From positions 19,902,001 through 19,966,000 of the forward strand of contig CM082577.2 of NCBI GenBank assembly GCA_040954595.2: a stretch of 64,000 bases of DNA, given 5' to 3'. Origin of the DNA: Balanoglossus misakiensis. Taxonomy: Eukaryota > Hemichordata. Both the position numbers and the translations under genes were made by a program. Numbering within the stretch: position 1 is the first letter of the stretch; each line of letters begins with the position of its first letter. The notes beneath the pieces are model-generated. The model searched no databases. It was given only the letters and a program-made list of their open reading frames with translations, and was not told the DNA's origin. This document shows positions 11,757 to 23,700 of the stretch, piece by piece.

Positions 11757-13839
11757 TAATAAATTGTTTTCTTCTAATATACAGCTTGCAAAATTTTTCA
11801 TGATGAAACAGCACAATGATAGATGAGAAATAGCATTATTAGTTGGTCACAACATTAATGGGACACTTGACTCTGTCTTCTTATCATTAATTAAGTCACA
11901 TGATTCATAAATCTTGTAATACTGTCCATTGTCACTGAAGCAGTTTGTTCAAATATAAAAATAAAATTAATTCACACTTCTATTTTCGGTACTATATATT
12001 TATGACTATAGTTAAAGTGCATCAATAGAAAATATATGACACAGTCCATAAAAGGTCATTTAAAAACTGAAAGTAAGAAAACAAGAACAGAAACAACTTG
12101 AAGCTAATTTTTTGTAGGAAAATAATCATTACGATTGGCAGAACTGTGTTCATTTTGAACATATGGACCCAGTGAAAGTGAAACCTCAGGACATACACTT
12201 AAAATGTGAAACTGCCACTACGATGGAAGTGGCACAATCTCTGTGCAAGCTCTACAATAGAACTGTCTACATGTACTTCTAAGCGTCCAGGTGGTTTGCA
12301 GTGGTCTCCACCTTGGGTTCCTGCCTAAAGATTTACCTTTGTTGTAAAGCCTTAAAAGTATATTTTCAGCTATGGGAAAACAGCATTGATGATTTTTTGC
12401 CAAAATTGCTAGCCGCTACGAGTGAGTTTGAGGTTTCTAGAGTTTGATATTCAGAATGCTTACAAGACATGCCGAACATTGTTTACAAAAACAAGATAAC
12501 AGGACTGATGCTGACCCTCCTTGTTTATAATGAGGGGGAGCTCACAAGGTTTACCGATGGCTACCCCGACTGTCCTCCAAGATTTAACGAACAGTATCAT
12601 GAGAACAATGAGTCAATGGAACGTTGTAGGTCCTTCTGTGGTAGAATTGGAATGGACAGGTTTTGATATTTCACAGCCAGTTTTTAGCAAATGTAATACA
12701 GGTATTCTTTCATGCATTTTATGTGCACCATTGAATCAGTAATTGTTTACGTACAACACTGTGGTAGTTGGCACAGAGCACGATTATTTATGTACACAGA
12801 GATACACACCGCAACTGCACATACGCAAATAGGTACAAATCTTTGGCACTGATATCATTATTGATTGCTGATCCACTGCAATGGTTACATTTACTTTAAT
12901 ACTACATTGTATAGATATATAAAATAAATCAGTGATGTTAAATGCTTCAATTATATATGGATGGTCGAGTCTATGGTTGATAATAGACACACCAGTTTCT
13001 CGATGGCCAAATGGGATGATGTGAACATCTCTCCAGGGAAAGATTTGTAAGTGCATGCAATCACAGTGAAAAATTAAGGTAACAGCCTGTGGCTGAATGA
13101 AATTCAGGTAGAAACTGCTTGATTGTGTATAGACTACATCACACATCCATACATGTATTACCCAGAATATAAAGCAGCCATCTTGTAATCAACAGCGTTT
13201 AATGCTTGCATGCAAATGGATATTGTGTTTCATCATTCGACATCATACTTTCATAGAAATTTCAATGCATAGTAAAAAAACTTCTTATAAAATCTTTCTA
13301 TTGAAAATTTCTCTTGATCATTTTTCTTCCATATCACTCTACTATGACATGCACTATGACTCTCCTACAAGTGGCTGTTGTGGTGGAGGTAGCACTGACA
13401 TTATTGGAGTTTACTGACAGAAAATGCAGGTAAACTGATAATTTGCACATATCTTACTCAGTGAGCTTGCTTACAATGTATTGTTGTGTGTGATGGGGGG
13501 GGGGGGGGGGGTTCAGACTCACTGGGTACAGCAATCCCATGGGTCTGTTGGGTATTATTTTTTGTTTGGTGAGCCCATAGCATGCATTGCCTGAACTTGG
13601 GCTACATGTAACATAGTTCGACCAGGATTGGCTATTAGCTGTGGATTAATGACATGGTGAAACACCATGTAAGTATTCTCGTGTTTTGAGGAATACAAGA
13701 GAAGCTGGCCTATGAGAAAAGTCACTCTGTGGGAGAACTCGGCAAGCGGGAGATGAAATTGAAGCTGTTTACACTTCTGTATCATGTATGTTTTATATTT
13801 GTTGATCTGATTTTATCCCTGTGTGGAGTGACCGTGATA
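11757..13839 (+). other. Intergenic DNA, no gene recognised; long G tract
   Basis: No supported coding frame or repeat partner was recognised. A run of about 18 G occurs at about 13495-13511, with flanks that do not match the other G-tract elements in this window. Confidence 0.5.
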
Positions 13840-14290
13840 TTTGTTATGAACTTGAATCCAAAATTCCAAAGCAATTAGAGAAAAACTTTGGTTACTCCTT
13901 ACTTATCCTACTTTCAACAAGCAGTTTCAGAGCAAACACCATTGGCAAAAAACACAAATATCCAAATGTCATCATAATTGTTCAATATCTTACTTCAATC
14001 ACCACAATTTTAGCAATGACAACTTCATTTGAACAAACAGCTATCTTAAAGTTTTTGATATGGACAGACATACAGTCAAACCTCTCTATAGTGGCCAGTC
14101 AAGGGACTTTCCTAAACTGGCCTTTATAGAGAAGTGACCTTTATATAGAGTTTAATTAACACACACATGTGAATTGCACAGAGACTGTAACAAAGTGGCC
14201 ACTATATAGAGGTGACCGCCATATAGAGTGGCCACTAACAGGGGTTTGACTGTACACAGTACACACAACTGATCCCATAAGGTCCCATTT
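13840..14290 (+). repeat. Family G repeat fragment split by a MITE
   Basis: AAATTCCAAAGCAATTAGAG, AGCAATGACAACTTCATTTG and the final ACTGATCCCATAAGGTCCCA match family G. The unit is interrupted at 14073-14252 by a TA-flanked element. Confidence 0.75.
14073..14252. mobile_element. 180-bp Tigger/pogo-like MITE with TA target duplication
   Basis: It begins CAGTCAAACCTCTCTATAGT and ends inverted (GGGGTTTGACTG), flanked by TA at 14071-14072 and 14253-14254. Internal TATAGAG/GTGGCC blocks repeat in both directions. CAGT-type ends with a TA duplication are established for the pogo/Tigger group of Tc1/mariner-type transposons; the assignment here is by ends only. It lies inside a family G copy, so it is younger than that copy. 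Confidence 0.85.
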
Positions 14291-14697
14291 ATCATGGTCA
14301 CTCCACACACGGCCATGAATCAAAAATTGGGCCCTTTGTTATTGACCGCCTTTCGTATTTACTTTGTTAATAGGGATTAATGGAGATGATCCTCTGGTGT
14401 TGGGAGCTGTTAAATTAAGTGCCTTTCTCACGTGCCGTCAACGCCGCCCCAGCGGCGGCCCTAGGGCGGCGTTAATTTGTAAGTGCCACGTGTGAAAAGG
14501 TGAGAGCGGCCCTGCGCCGCTCTTTTTTTGTGACGGTGTTGAGGGGTGGGACCTGGGTCGGGGCGCCGCACTAAACAGCGATTCAAATCACGTGTGAACA
14601 GAAACACCGCACTAAACGCCGATCTAAACGCACTCTGCCGACGCGGTTTGTCTCATTAAGCGCTGCATTAAGCGTTGAGGTTCACTTTACTAAAACA

Positions 14698-14796
14698 ATG
14701 GCCGAAGCAGTGTCTCGAGGCAACAATTGGAGTGACGCGGAAATGGCCAAGGCACATACAAAGGAATTGCAAACTCGACCTCCGACGACGATTTAG
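14698..14796 (+). pseudogene. Remnant of a Myb/SANT-like transposon protein
   Basis: ATG at 14698 opens a frame reading MAEAVSRGNNWSDAEMAKAH and stops after 32 codons. A basic residue, Trp-Ser and an acidic pair near the start resemble the first helix of Myb/SANT-like proteins encoded beside PIF/Harbinger transposases. The position inside a TTA-flanked element supports this. The rest of the domain is absent, so this is a degraded start only. Confidence 0.4.
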
Positions 14797-14927
14797 TAGC
14801 ATGGACTGCAGTCTTCCAGGCGCAACCTCCAATGAAAGGTTACCATAAACCGGTATCGGTTCATTCAAATGCCCATGAAATCGGCGTCGGCGACGTTTAA
14901 AAAGCAAATTCAGGAGTACCATATACA

Positions 14928-14972
14928 GTAGCTCTGGACTTATTCGCTGTTTGGGTATAAGTCCAGAGCTAC
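14928..14972. repeat. Perfect 16-bp-stem hairpin
   Basis: GTAGCTCTGGACTTAT pairs exactly with ATAAGTCCAGAGCTAC around a 13-base loop, inside the Harbinger-like element. Confidence 0.85.
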
Positions 14973-15167
14973 ATATACAGTTTAGCCACGCTGCTGTGGA
15001 CGCATTGAGTGCGGTGATCCCGTCCCTTTTATACACATGTGAATGCAAAACTATTTGAGTCGCTGATAAGAAATGTTTACCAACTTTTATAATCCCAAAA
15101 AGGGCGCCCTAATCATTTCACGTGTGCAAGCGACTTTAGTTACAAAGTCAACCCCATATAAGTCTTG

Positions 15168-15678
15168 TTCTCACTAAAAGTTTCGACACCGGTGTTATGC
15201 CAGTGTTTACTCTCTGCAAACACAGGGGATTAGCTCACAGAATCTCTGTGCGTCCACACACTAAACCTTTGGCCACTGTTTTGAAATAAACACCGTCTAA
15301 ATGGCCATGTTTAGCAACACGGCAACTAACAAAATTGAGGACGTCGAGGACATTACAGCAACATGTTTCAGTTTCTATACCTGCATATGCGTTCTAGATG
15401 ACTTTGTCGTCTTCATGACAGTTTTGAGAATGTTTAGAAGTAAATGAATGTTAATCCATAAATGGAAAATGCCTCAGCTTTTCGGTGATCGAGAGAATCT
15501 TCTGAAAGTTGGTAGCAGACAGAAGTGTTGCAGACCTGGCAAACTGCGAATGGTTTGAAAACCACTCGCGTCCAGTGTGATTGACTTCACAATGGAAACT
15601 GACCAAAGACAATGGGCTATGCCTAATAAACATACCCAAAAGTCACTGCAGGGTGGCGCTTTTGAACGGTGTTTGTTA
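15168..15678 (+). mobile_element. Family O element, copy 1 (3' end replaced by family B)
   Basis: This is about 500 bp nearly identical to 46549-47055. Landmarks are TTCGACACCGGTG, ATGCCAGTGTTTACTCTCTG, ATTGAGGACGTCGAGGACAT and TTTCGGTGATCGAGAGAA. The match stops at GGTGGCGCTTTTG where the family B hairpin begins. Conserved open frames on the minus strand are not supported as genes. Confidence 0.85.
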
Positions 15679-15679
15679 G

Positions 15680-16943
15680 GGGCACAAGCGCCCTCAGGCG
15701 CTTGTGCCCCTTCTGTTATTGCTGGAGTTTTTCTTCTTTCTTCTTGAGTTGTTTTTTTGCTCCCGTTTTTCTCAAAAATCCCTGGACGTAACCCTGTGAA
15801 ACTTGGCACGGTGGTTGGGGCCCATGAGTACTTGTGCACCTGCCCTTTGAATTTGTAATTACTCACGTGACTTAGTGGCTATAATCGAGCGAAATTTTCA
15901 AATTGACCTAATTTGCACATTAATGGCGGCATTTGAATTCTTTTCTCAAACTTTGTATACCATATGACTAAAATCCCCTGTGTCAAATTTCAAGGTCCTA
16001 GGCCATGTCGATTTTGAGAAGATTTTTGTAATATTTTTCGCATTTTTGGTGGGCTGAGGACGAACACTAGGGCATCGGACTTTGACAGTCATTACGTAAT
16101 GTTGTGGAGATCTCATTAGCAGGGTACATGTACTCACTTCTGGCGGGTTGCAGGAGTCCTTGGAAAATCGACTGAAATACGTAAACAGACCAGTGATTAT
16201 TTTCCACGGAATGAATTTTGGGACAACACATTATCGGAGTTCAGGCTGTGTTAGGGCGTTTTATTGAATTACGCTGAGTTTGTTAGCTGTTGCCGTTCAA
16301 ATGTGTCTACGCAGACCCGGCTACACTGGTTAACATTCAATGTAATGCGGCAGCGGACTTTGACCCTCAGTCGCTAATGTGGCCGAAATACGTCAGCAGA
16401 CCAATGATTTTCTTGCACGAAGGGAGTATGGTACCAGCAATAATCAGAGATCAGGCTTCTTTGCCGTTCAGTTCCTACTTCAGTCGTGACGTTGCAACTG
16501 AACGTTCAGTATGGGGGTTGGCCCGCAGGTGGCCCGTAATGGCACGCAGCTACATGCAGCTGTATGGGACCAAAATAATACGCCCGATTCGGGGGTCACC
16601 TGTGACACCGTACCTGCGTAACTCTATTATGTGCATGCGTAATTGTGGGGTCAATGAAAGGGATGCTAGCGTGGTATTTGTTGCACATGGATCAATATGA
16701 AGTCCGATTTTCCTGTCAAGTTGTGGGCGACCTTATGTGACAATTTCACCTACTTTTGCTTTGTGAATAACAGCAGATGCATGCAGCTTTGGCGTGGGGG
16801 GGGGGGGATATACGGATGGGACCATAATGATATACCAAAGGCGGGGTCACCTGTTGCACCTGCCTAAGTCATTATTGATTTTGTACATTTAATTTTACAC
16901 TAACCAACAGGGCGATATGTGTGGTTTTTGTTCCACTGGGAAA
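15680..16943 (+). mobile_element. Family B element, copy 2, terminal hairpin GGGCACAAGCGCC
   Basis: It starts with a hairpin (GGGCACAAGCGCC / GGCGCTTGTGCCC) and continues through TTATTGCTGGAGTTTTTCTT and TGGGGCCCATGAGTACTTG. It ends at about 16943, where similarity to copy 1 (40934-43376, inverted) stops, so it is truncated relative to copy 1. A G12 tract at 16796-16807 matches a C14 tract in copy 1. A subterminal hairpin recalls Helitron 3' ends, but no CTRR end or replication/helicase frame was seen. Confidence 0.8.
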
Positions 16944-17298
16944 ACATATACCTTCACAATCAACCATTTCATGTTCCTATACACATTAAGAATGTCAGGC
17001 AGACATAAATACCTACCCAATGGGGGTCTTATATAGTCACTGTAGCATAGAAAATGCACATACTGAACAAATGTGTCCCTGCATCATATAAAATTTCACA
17101 AGAGTTACAGAACATTCCATTAAAACTATTAATGGGGAACTAACTCTAGTAGTCAATATTACTGTTGCAACAATACATGTGACAGAAATGACAAAATAAG
17201 TCTACCCATCCTTGAGTATCACAAAGGTAGTAGTCTCATGGTGCATGTCTGTCTACTATCGGTAATGGTCAATCTAGTATCATCATGTATCCACCCAA
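16944..17298 (-). other. Probable 3'UTR and flank of the USP gene
   Basis: This is the unique sequence between the USP stop codon and a family B element. No clear polyadenylation hexamer in the minus orientation was identified. Confidence 0.4.
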
Positions 17299-17792
17299 TT
17301 AGAAATGTGATTCAGTAATGGACCCAGCACTTGTGGGATATGTTTTCTGTGACTCTGTTTGTGTTGAATGATTTGCAACAATCTCAATGTTCTGTGAATT
17401 GGATGAACTGCGAAAACCTTCCTGAGAATGATTCATGATGGATTCAGTATTACCTCCATCATCTGTCACAGATTGTATGTCTTCTAAATGGTCTGGCTGA
17501 GCACTTGTTTTTGTCGAGTGTGTTGTTCCAACTTCTATTTTCCTGGAGTGCATTATCCTGGATTCCACATTCATGGACTGTGATAACCTGGAAGTGATAC
17601 CAGGTTCTGTGGTCCTGGCTGCTGGTAGCAGGGATTCTTTGCTCACTTCTTGTTCTCCATCAGACAGGTTTTCTGTGCTGGCAAGAGGCATCCTTTGTGT
17701 TTTTTTCCTTGGTAGTCTCAAACTCTGACTTCTAAGACTATACGCAAAGGGTTTTTTGTTGTCTTTGGTTCTTCCATTTCCTTCTTTTGGTG
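17299..17792 (-). CDS. USP exon 10: Ser/Thr-rich C-terminal tail
   Basis: The acceptor (minus) TTCAATTTCAG precedes 17792; stop TAA is at 17301-17299. Residues about 852-1015 read [20 protein letters not shown] and then [17 protein letters not shown], ending [10 protein letters not shown]. No folded domain is recognised. The exon is joined in phase 1. Confidence 0.88.
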
Positions 17793-20700
17793 CTGAAATT
17801 GAAGTAAGTAGGAAAGTTTTATTTTCATAAATTATGTAATTTTTTTCTGTTTGGTGACATGATTGATTTCAATTTTCGCAATATCAAGAGGCCACTGCGA
17901 CGATTAATTTTCGCATTCTCGTATTTCACTAACTGCATCGTTATTTCCTAAAAACATTTTTACACATCTTTAAATTTCCGCGTTTTATTTGGCTCTCGCG
18001 AAGTTCCCAAAAATTTATCGTTCACGAAAATTCCTAAGTAGTCCCTAATTAAGCAAACCTGCCATAAGGCCCCCCCCCCAAAAAAAAAAAACATAAACAA
18101 ACAAACAAACAAGCGACATGCAGCCGACAGAGCTCCGCTGTAATGGAGTGCAGAAACGATTAGGTAACCAGTTAGCAGGATTGATGCAGGTTATGAGGAG
18201 AAGCTGAATATTCAACAAACAATAAGAAAGTGTAGAGGATAGACATATACACACATGGTAGAACCATTTTTGATGGTTTGTGTACAGAGGTACTGTTGAT
18301 ACAACCCTAATGATACTGGGTGTCATAGTCTGTTGGAGTCTTTTTTTTGGTGTGTTTTTTTTGCCTTTTTTGACTGTTTTTATTCAACCATCAACAATAA
18401 TATGCAAACAATATGAGAATATAGGAATACATGCATAGATAAATGCACAGCACTGTTCATAATCATTCGGTAGGATAAATCAATCACCAGTGGACAACAC
18501 TCCTCTTGTCTTGATACACTTCTGTCAAAGAACGCTTGGTATTTATATCCACTCGACCAAAGGGTCTCAGTATTTTTGCCCCAGTCTTCACTTTTAAGGA
18601 AATAAACATGAAACATCACAATACGCAGTGTGTCTTTCAGAACCGTACTCTGCGCATGCCTTCTTACAGGGTTCATACACCTAGAGCAGTTCCAAATTCC
18701 AGGAGATTTCCAGCAATTTTCCAGGAGTTTTTGTGGTACAAATGCCATTTTCCAGGCTGGTTCACTTGACAAAATTGTGCATATTACTATTTCATTCATA
18801 TTCAATTGTTTTTCTATAGTTTCAACAAATACTTTTAGAGACTTTCCATTGTGATAGGACAGATTTCAATGACCCCAGGCAATGACCTCCACATGAAGAC
18901 CTAGTAAAACAATTTTACTTTTCACCCAGAGATCTCCTGGGATCCCAAATTTTCTGGCATATTTGTCTAGAAGCCCACAAAAGTGCCACGTAATAATTAG
19001 GGGTTAAAACACGAATTTTGGTCGATAACACGTCGTAATAACCCCTTTATCCCTTTATCATACATGCCTACCTATAAAACACTACGATTTGCAAAAATGC
19101 GCTGAGAAAAACAATTTCACGGCCAGAAATTTGAACCGGGCACACTGGGATCACGGCAGTAGCCCATAGCCAAGTGAGACAGGGCGATACGATCAGGTGA
19201 TCAACGTGTAGGCCGTAGTATTATTCTAAGGGGGTTGGCAGCTTTCATTACGATGGGCACATCCGCATTCTAAATAAAATTGTCTATGTTCTCTTTCAAT
19301 ATATCATGTTAACAATTATTTCGCTTTGAGAATTCCGAAGAAGTAGAAATGATACATTCAACATGACAAAACCGCCAGCTTTGAAAACTTTATTACAGCT
19401 TCTAATAACCGATTTTACAACACCCTTCTTCACTAGAGTCCTATGGCCTGTGTGTCGCTCGCGCGCGCAGCGAACTGTCGCGCCGAGACGCGGACGCGAT
19501 ATTTTCACATTGTGAAATACCGTTAAATATCTTCTGGGCAAGAACAATAGAAAGTGTTAAATACAGGCGTAGCATGTATGATAAATGTTCATATTTCAAT
19601 TGAGATGAAATTTTTACTATTATTGGATATTTAACAAGAAAAGGCAAAATCCTCTGTTAATAAATATTGTCTTGTTTTCATTGAAGGGTTCTGAATGAAT
19701 CAGGCAGTCTAGCTCTAGAATCAAGAAATGGTTGTAGCTTATGATTTTATGTAATCCTAAGGAAATGTATTATACTAAATGTGTGTTGATCATATTCCAT
19801 CAAAAGTCAGTGGAAATAATCATCTGATGTAGTTTTTGGCTTGGTTAAAAGTAAAACCGGACACATTTATTTAAGAATGGCTGTACATGAATATGTTTAA
19901 AAACAATTTTTGTTGTTTTTCTCTCTCTGGACTGGATAACACGATACCAACTGCATGCAAGAGGCGCATTGACTATGCAGTGTACATGCCAATTTTCCTT
20001 TGATTTATGCCCTGATAAAATCGACAAATTAATGATGGAAATTACTGTTTTACTGCTGAAAACAAAATAAACAAAATAGTGTCAAGGACACTGTGGTCCC
20101 ATTTATGGATTATTCAGAAATAGGGATACACCAGAATAAAAATTACAGGTGACATTGCAAGCAGATATGATCTAATCACACAGAAATATGGAATGTAAAA
20201 AAAAATAACATGCAACATGCCCAATAAGCTGTCATGTGTCGTGGCAGTCTTACAAGTCGTGCTAGAAAAATTTATTTTTGACCAAAAATTGTCTGTACAA
20301 ACACATATGAGAAGCAACTTCTTTCAGTCAGCCCTGGAACAGACACACAGACAGACAAAGATGCTCACTGACCTGCCACTGGTAATTAAAAATTTAATAG
20401 CTGGTGGTCTCTGTAACAACTGGCCTATTAAAGTTATGTAAACATGTCTAAGTTCGGGGTAACAACTCCTTGTAAACAGTAACTTTCAGAACAACTGGAC
20501 AATTAGTTTAGGAGAAGATTTGCTAACCAAAAACAAAGAAAGTTACAAAAAAATCGCTAAATATTGAATATTTCTGATATCAGAATTGAATAAAAGTTGT
20601 ACAGGTATGTGTTATGAAATTGTATCCTAAATTTCAAAGCAATCAGAGAAAAAACAAATTTCAAAGCAGTTTTCAAGAAAATACTTGTTCAAAAGTGGCA

Positions 20701-23700
20701 AAAATACAAATATGCAAATATCACCAAAATTGTACAATATCTTACTTCAATCACTATAAGGAACATGCCTGCCAAAGTTCAATGCAATGTGACACGTGGT
20801 TTCAGAGAAAACAATTTTTAACAAAAATTGGAAAAAATTTCCCCAATAACACATTTAGGCAAATATCAGAATTTTTGTAGCAACAACTTACTTGGGTTAC
20901 CCCTACGAACATGCCTACCAAATTGCAAAGCAACCTGGCATGCAGTTTTAAAGAAAAAAAATTTGACCAAAAATTGCTCAAAATCATAAATATGCAAATT
21001 TTGCAACAATTTTAACAAAACTATGGTTACTCAGACAACCTTTAGGAAGCTTCAAACTAAATTTCAAAGAAGTAGGCCTATCACTTTCAGAAATAAAGAC
21101 TTTTTTACCAATAATGTGGAAAAATACAAAAAAATGCATAAAAAAAGAAAATCAATAATATTAGATCAAAACATACAGGACTGTATGAGGTTGACATAAA
21201 GTACATGCATACTAATTTTCAAATCAATATGACCAGTGGTTGTCGAGTTTTTGAGTTTTGACCAATTTCACATTTTCCCCAGCTAATTTGCATATTTTTG
21301 GCAATGACAACTTCATTTGAACAAACTCCCATCTACAGCCCGGCCTGCATCTACACACCAAATATCGAGGTCATACGCGCTGCGGTTTTCAAGTTTTTGA
21401 TGTGGACGGACGGACATCCATCCATCCATCCATCCATACATACATACAGACGCAACCGATCCCATAAGGTCCCATGGTACATACCAATGGGACCTAATGA
21501 CGCCTGCCTTTTTCCCCCTTCTTTTTGACAACACTAATTGCACCTGAACATCGATATCACGGGTGTCTGCAGGGTTGTCTGCCGTCTGTACAGGTATTCT
21601 GCGGACGCATGGCAATAACCTCTAACAAAAGTTGCTACATCTTTTGTCAAGTTTAGATTAGTTGTTGGGACCAGAACGATGAGCTGCGTTAATTGTTGCA
21701 ATTTGTTTGTGTTACGTTACTAGGCTATGATGCTATTTATAGGAAGCCTGTCTAAAGATAAACTGGCCGTTCCCCCTTGAGATGCCAAAAATAGGGTTGG
21801 TGCAGGGGGTCTAACTTGACGCGCTCGGGGGTGAGAAACAAACTACTTTTTTTGCCCTAAAGGTAGAATCCCGCACACCTAAGGATGAGGGGTCATGTCT
21901 TTTGTGTTAATTCATGCAATGGTACTCTTGTGTGATTATGCATAGACCCTAGAGAAAGAAGGACGCGCAACTCCAGGTTTTTCTTGAAACGATGTTCTTT
22001 TGCATACATTATATCCGGATAATCCCCAATAATCCAATTTGCAAATAAACTATGTATAAACTAACACAAAGTCTCGCGTTTTGCGTGAAGTTATCACAAA
22101 CACCTCAGAACATCTCACAGAAAACGAGAAAACTGCAACGTGGTTGAACTGCAGCGATCATTTATGGAACACATCTGGACAAGTTAAACACGAATTTGGC
22201 ACTTCTGAGTCTGACAGCGTCCAAAACAAGCATCTTTTGTCTAACAGTCCCGGTATTTGACAAGGCTGTGAGCTAACCGTACCTAGGGTTTCCTGTCGTC
22301 GTCAATCATGAAAAACCAAGATGGCGGCCATAGCGCACACGTGAAAATCTACAAAGTTTGTTCACAAATTGTTTTCGTGAAATCTGTTTCATTGTTCACG
22401 CACTGCGAAATAAAATGCCTCTAAACCACAATTTTTGTTTCAATGCTTCACGCAAACATAAAATTATTACGAAAAGTGTCAGAATTACCAAGAAATATGA
22501 GTGCCCAGTCGGAATTGCAAAAAACATGGATGATTTGTTTACAATTTTTAAATGAAGCTTGTGGCACTAGAAATGACCGTTCAACCGACAGACGACACCA
22601 AACCATAATAATTAGCACAGACATCGTAATACTTTTAGAATTTTAGAAAAAAACGCAGTGGCTGCTGAAATGCAGGAGTGTCAGTTTGGTGGCAAGTTTT
22701 CGCATCACTGGTGGGGTCGACACGTGCCAAAGTAAGGAAGTCATTGTCCAACTGTCCTAGGTGTTAATTATATGCAAAAGAACATAGTCATACCGATAAT
22801 CCCCAAACCCTTCGATCTTTGCCGCAGTTGCGCGTCCTTCTTTCTCTAGGGTCTATGGATTATGGCCATTTTGTTGATGTTAATTGACATAATCAGAAAG
22901 TTTTGTTCATTTGCGGTTGGATTAAACTGAAAATGGGTACATTTATTGTAGAATGGCTTGTATATGACCAATACTGTAAAACAAACCCTGGATTCGTTCC
23001 TCGCTTAACGGGATTACATAATATGATATGACATGTCTTAAATAAGTGGATCGCACCACCAAACGTACAAAATTGTTCCATTTTATCATCAGAAAAGTGT
23101 CTGTGTAGGTGGTTTGGAATTCAAAACATGTCATAGAAGGTGACGTCTAGTTTATGTGTATCAGCACTTGTTTTGATGAGTTATTTGTTATGTGGGAACT
23201 TCCAAGGGAGAAAACAGAGTTAAATTAATTAAATCTTGTGATAGTCCGTATTTTGACTCGTTGCTCTGAAACTCGTCAAAATACGGACACATTGCTCGAA
23301 TATGACTGGTTATTGACCAAACTTTGTGTAATAAGCCCTAAGCATCACTGAATATCACACATGAAAACTTACATTGTGTATTGAATGTTCGACTGTCTGT
23401 TGAACTGAGATCCTCCATAGAGTCACTTGCAGAATGAATGATATATTGTGGCATTCTGAAGACCCAGTGATCACATCCTGATGAGCTGGTGCTAGAACTG
23501 GCTGAATTTGATGGTGCTACACTTCGATTGCTCCTCTGATAGAAAAGTAGATAGGCACTTGGTGTCACAATCTTGTCTTCGGCTATTTCTGTAACTTTAG
23601 TGTCATCATATAGGTACCACTGACCATCAACAGCATTCTTGCAAATTGCTGAGGTGAAAATAGAAATTTTTTAAAGACTTGAGTATTTTTTACAAGGATT

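Larger units (their letters stand above)
14418..15135 (+). mobile_element. 718-bp PIF/Harbinger-like non-autonomous element
   Basis: The ends are AGTGCCTTTCTCACGTG and its imperfect inverse CACGTGTGCAAGCGACT. Each is flanked by TTA (14415-14417 and 15136-15138), the usual PIF/Harbinger target duplication. The element is much more GC-rich than its surroundings, with GCCGCC/GGCGGC palindromes near 14440-14475. It carries a Myb-like remnant at 14698 and a hairpin at 14928. Confidence 0.8.

Noticed and set aside
15680-15712. Family B terminal hairpin as proof of a Helitron
   Set aside because: A subterminal hairpin alone is not diagnostic; no CTRR end, TC start or Rep/helicase frame was found.
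16290-16700. 136-codon frame in family B with similar frames at 41744-41947
   Set aside because: The second copy is broken by stops and frame changes, and no domain is recognised; similarity follows from the shared repeat.
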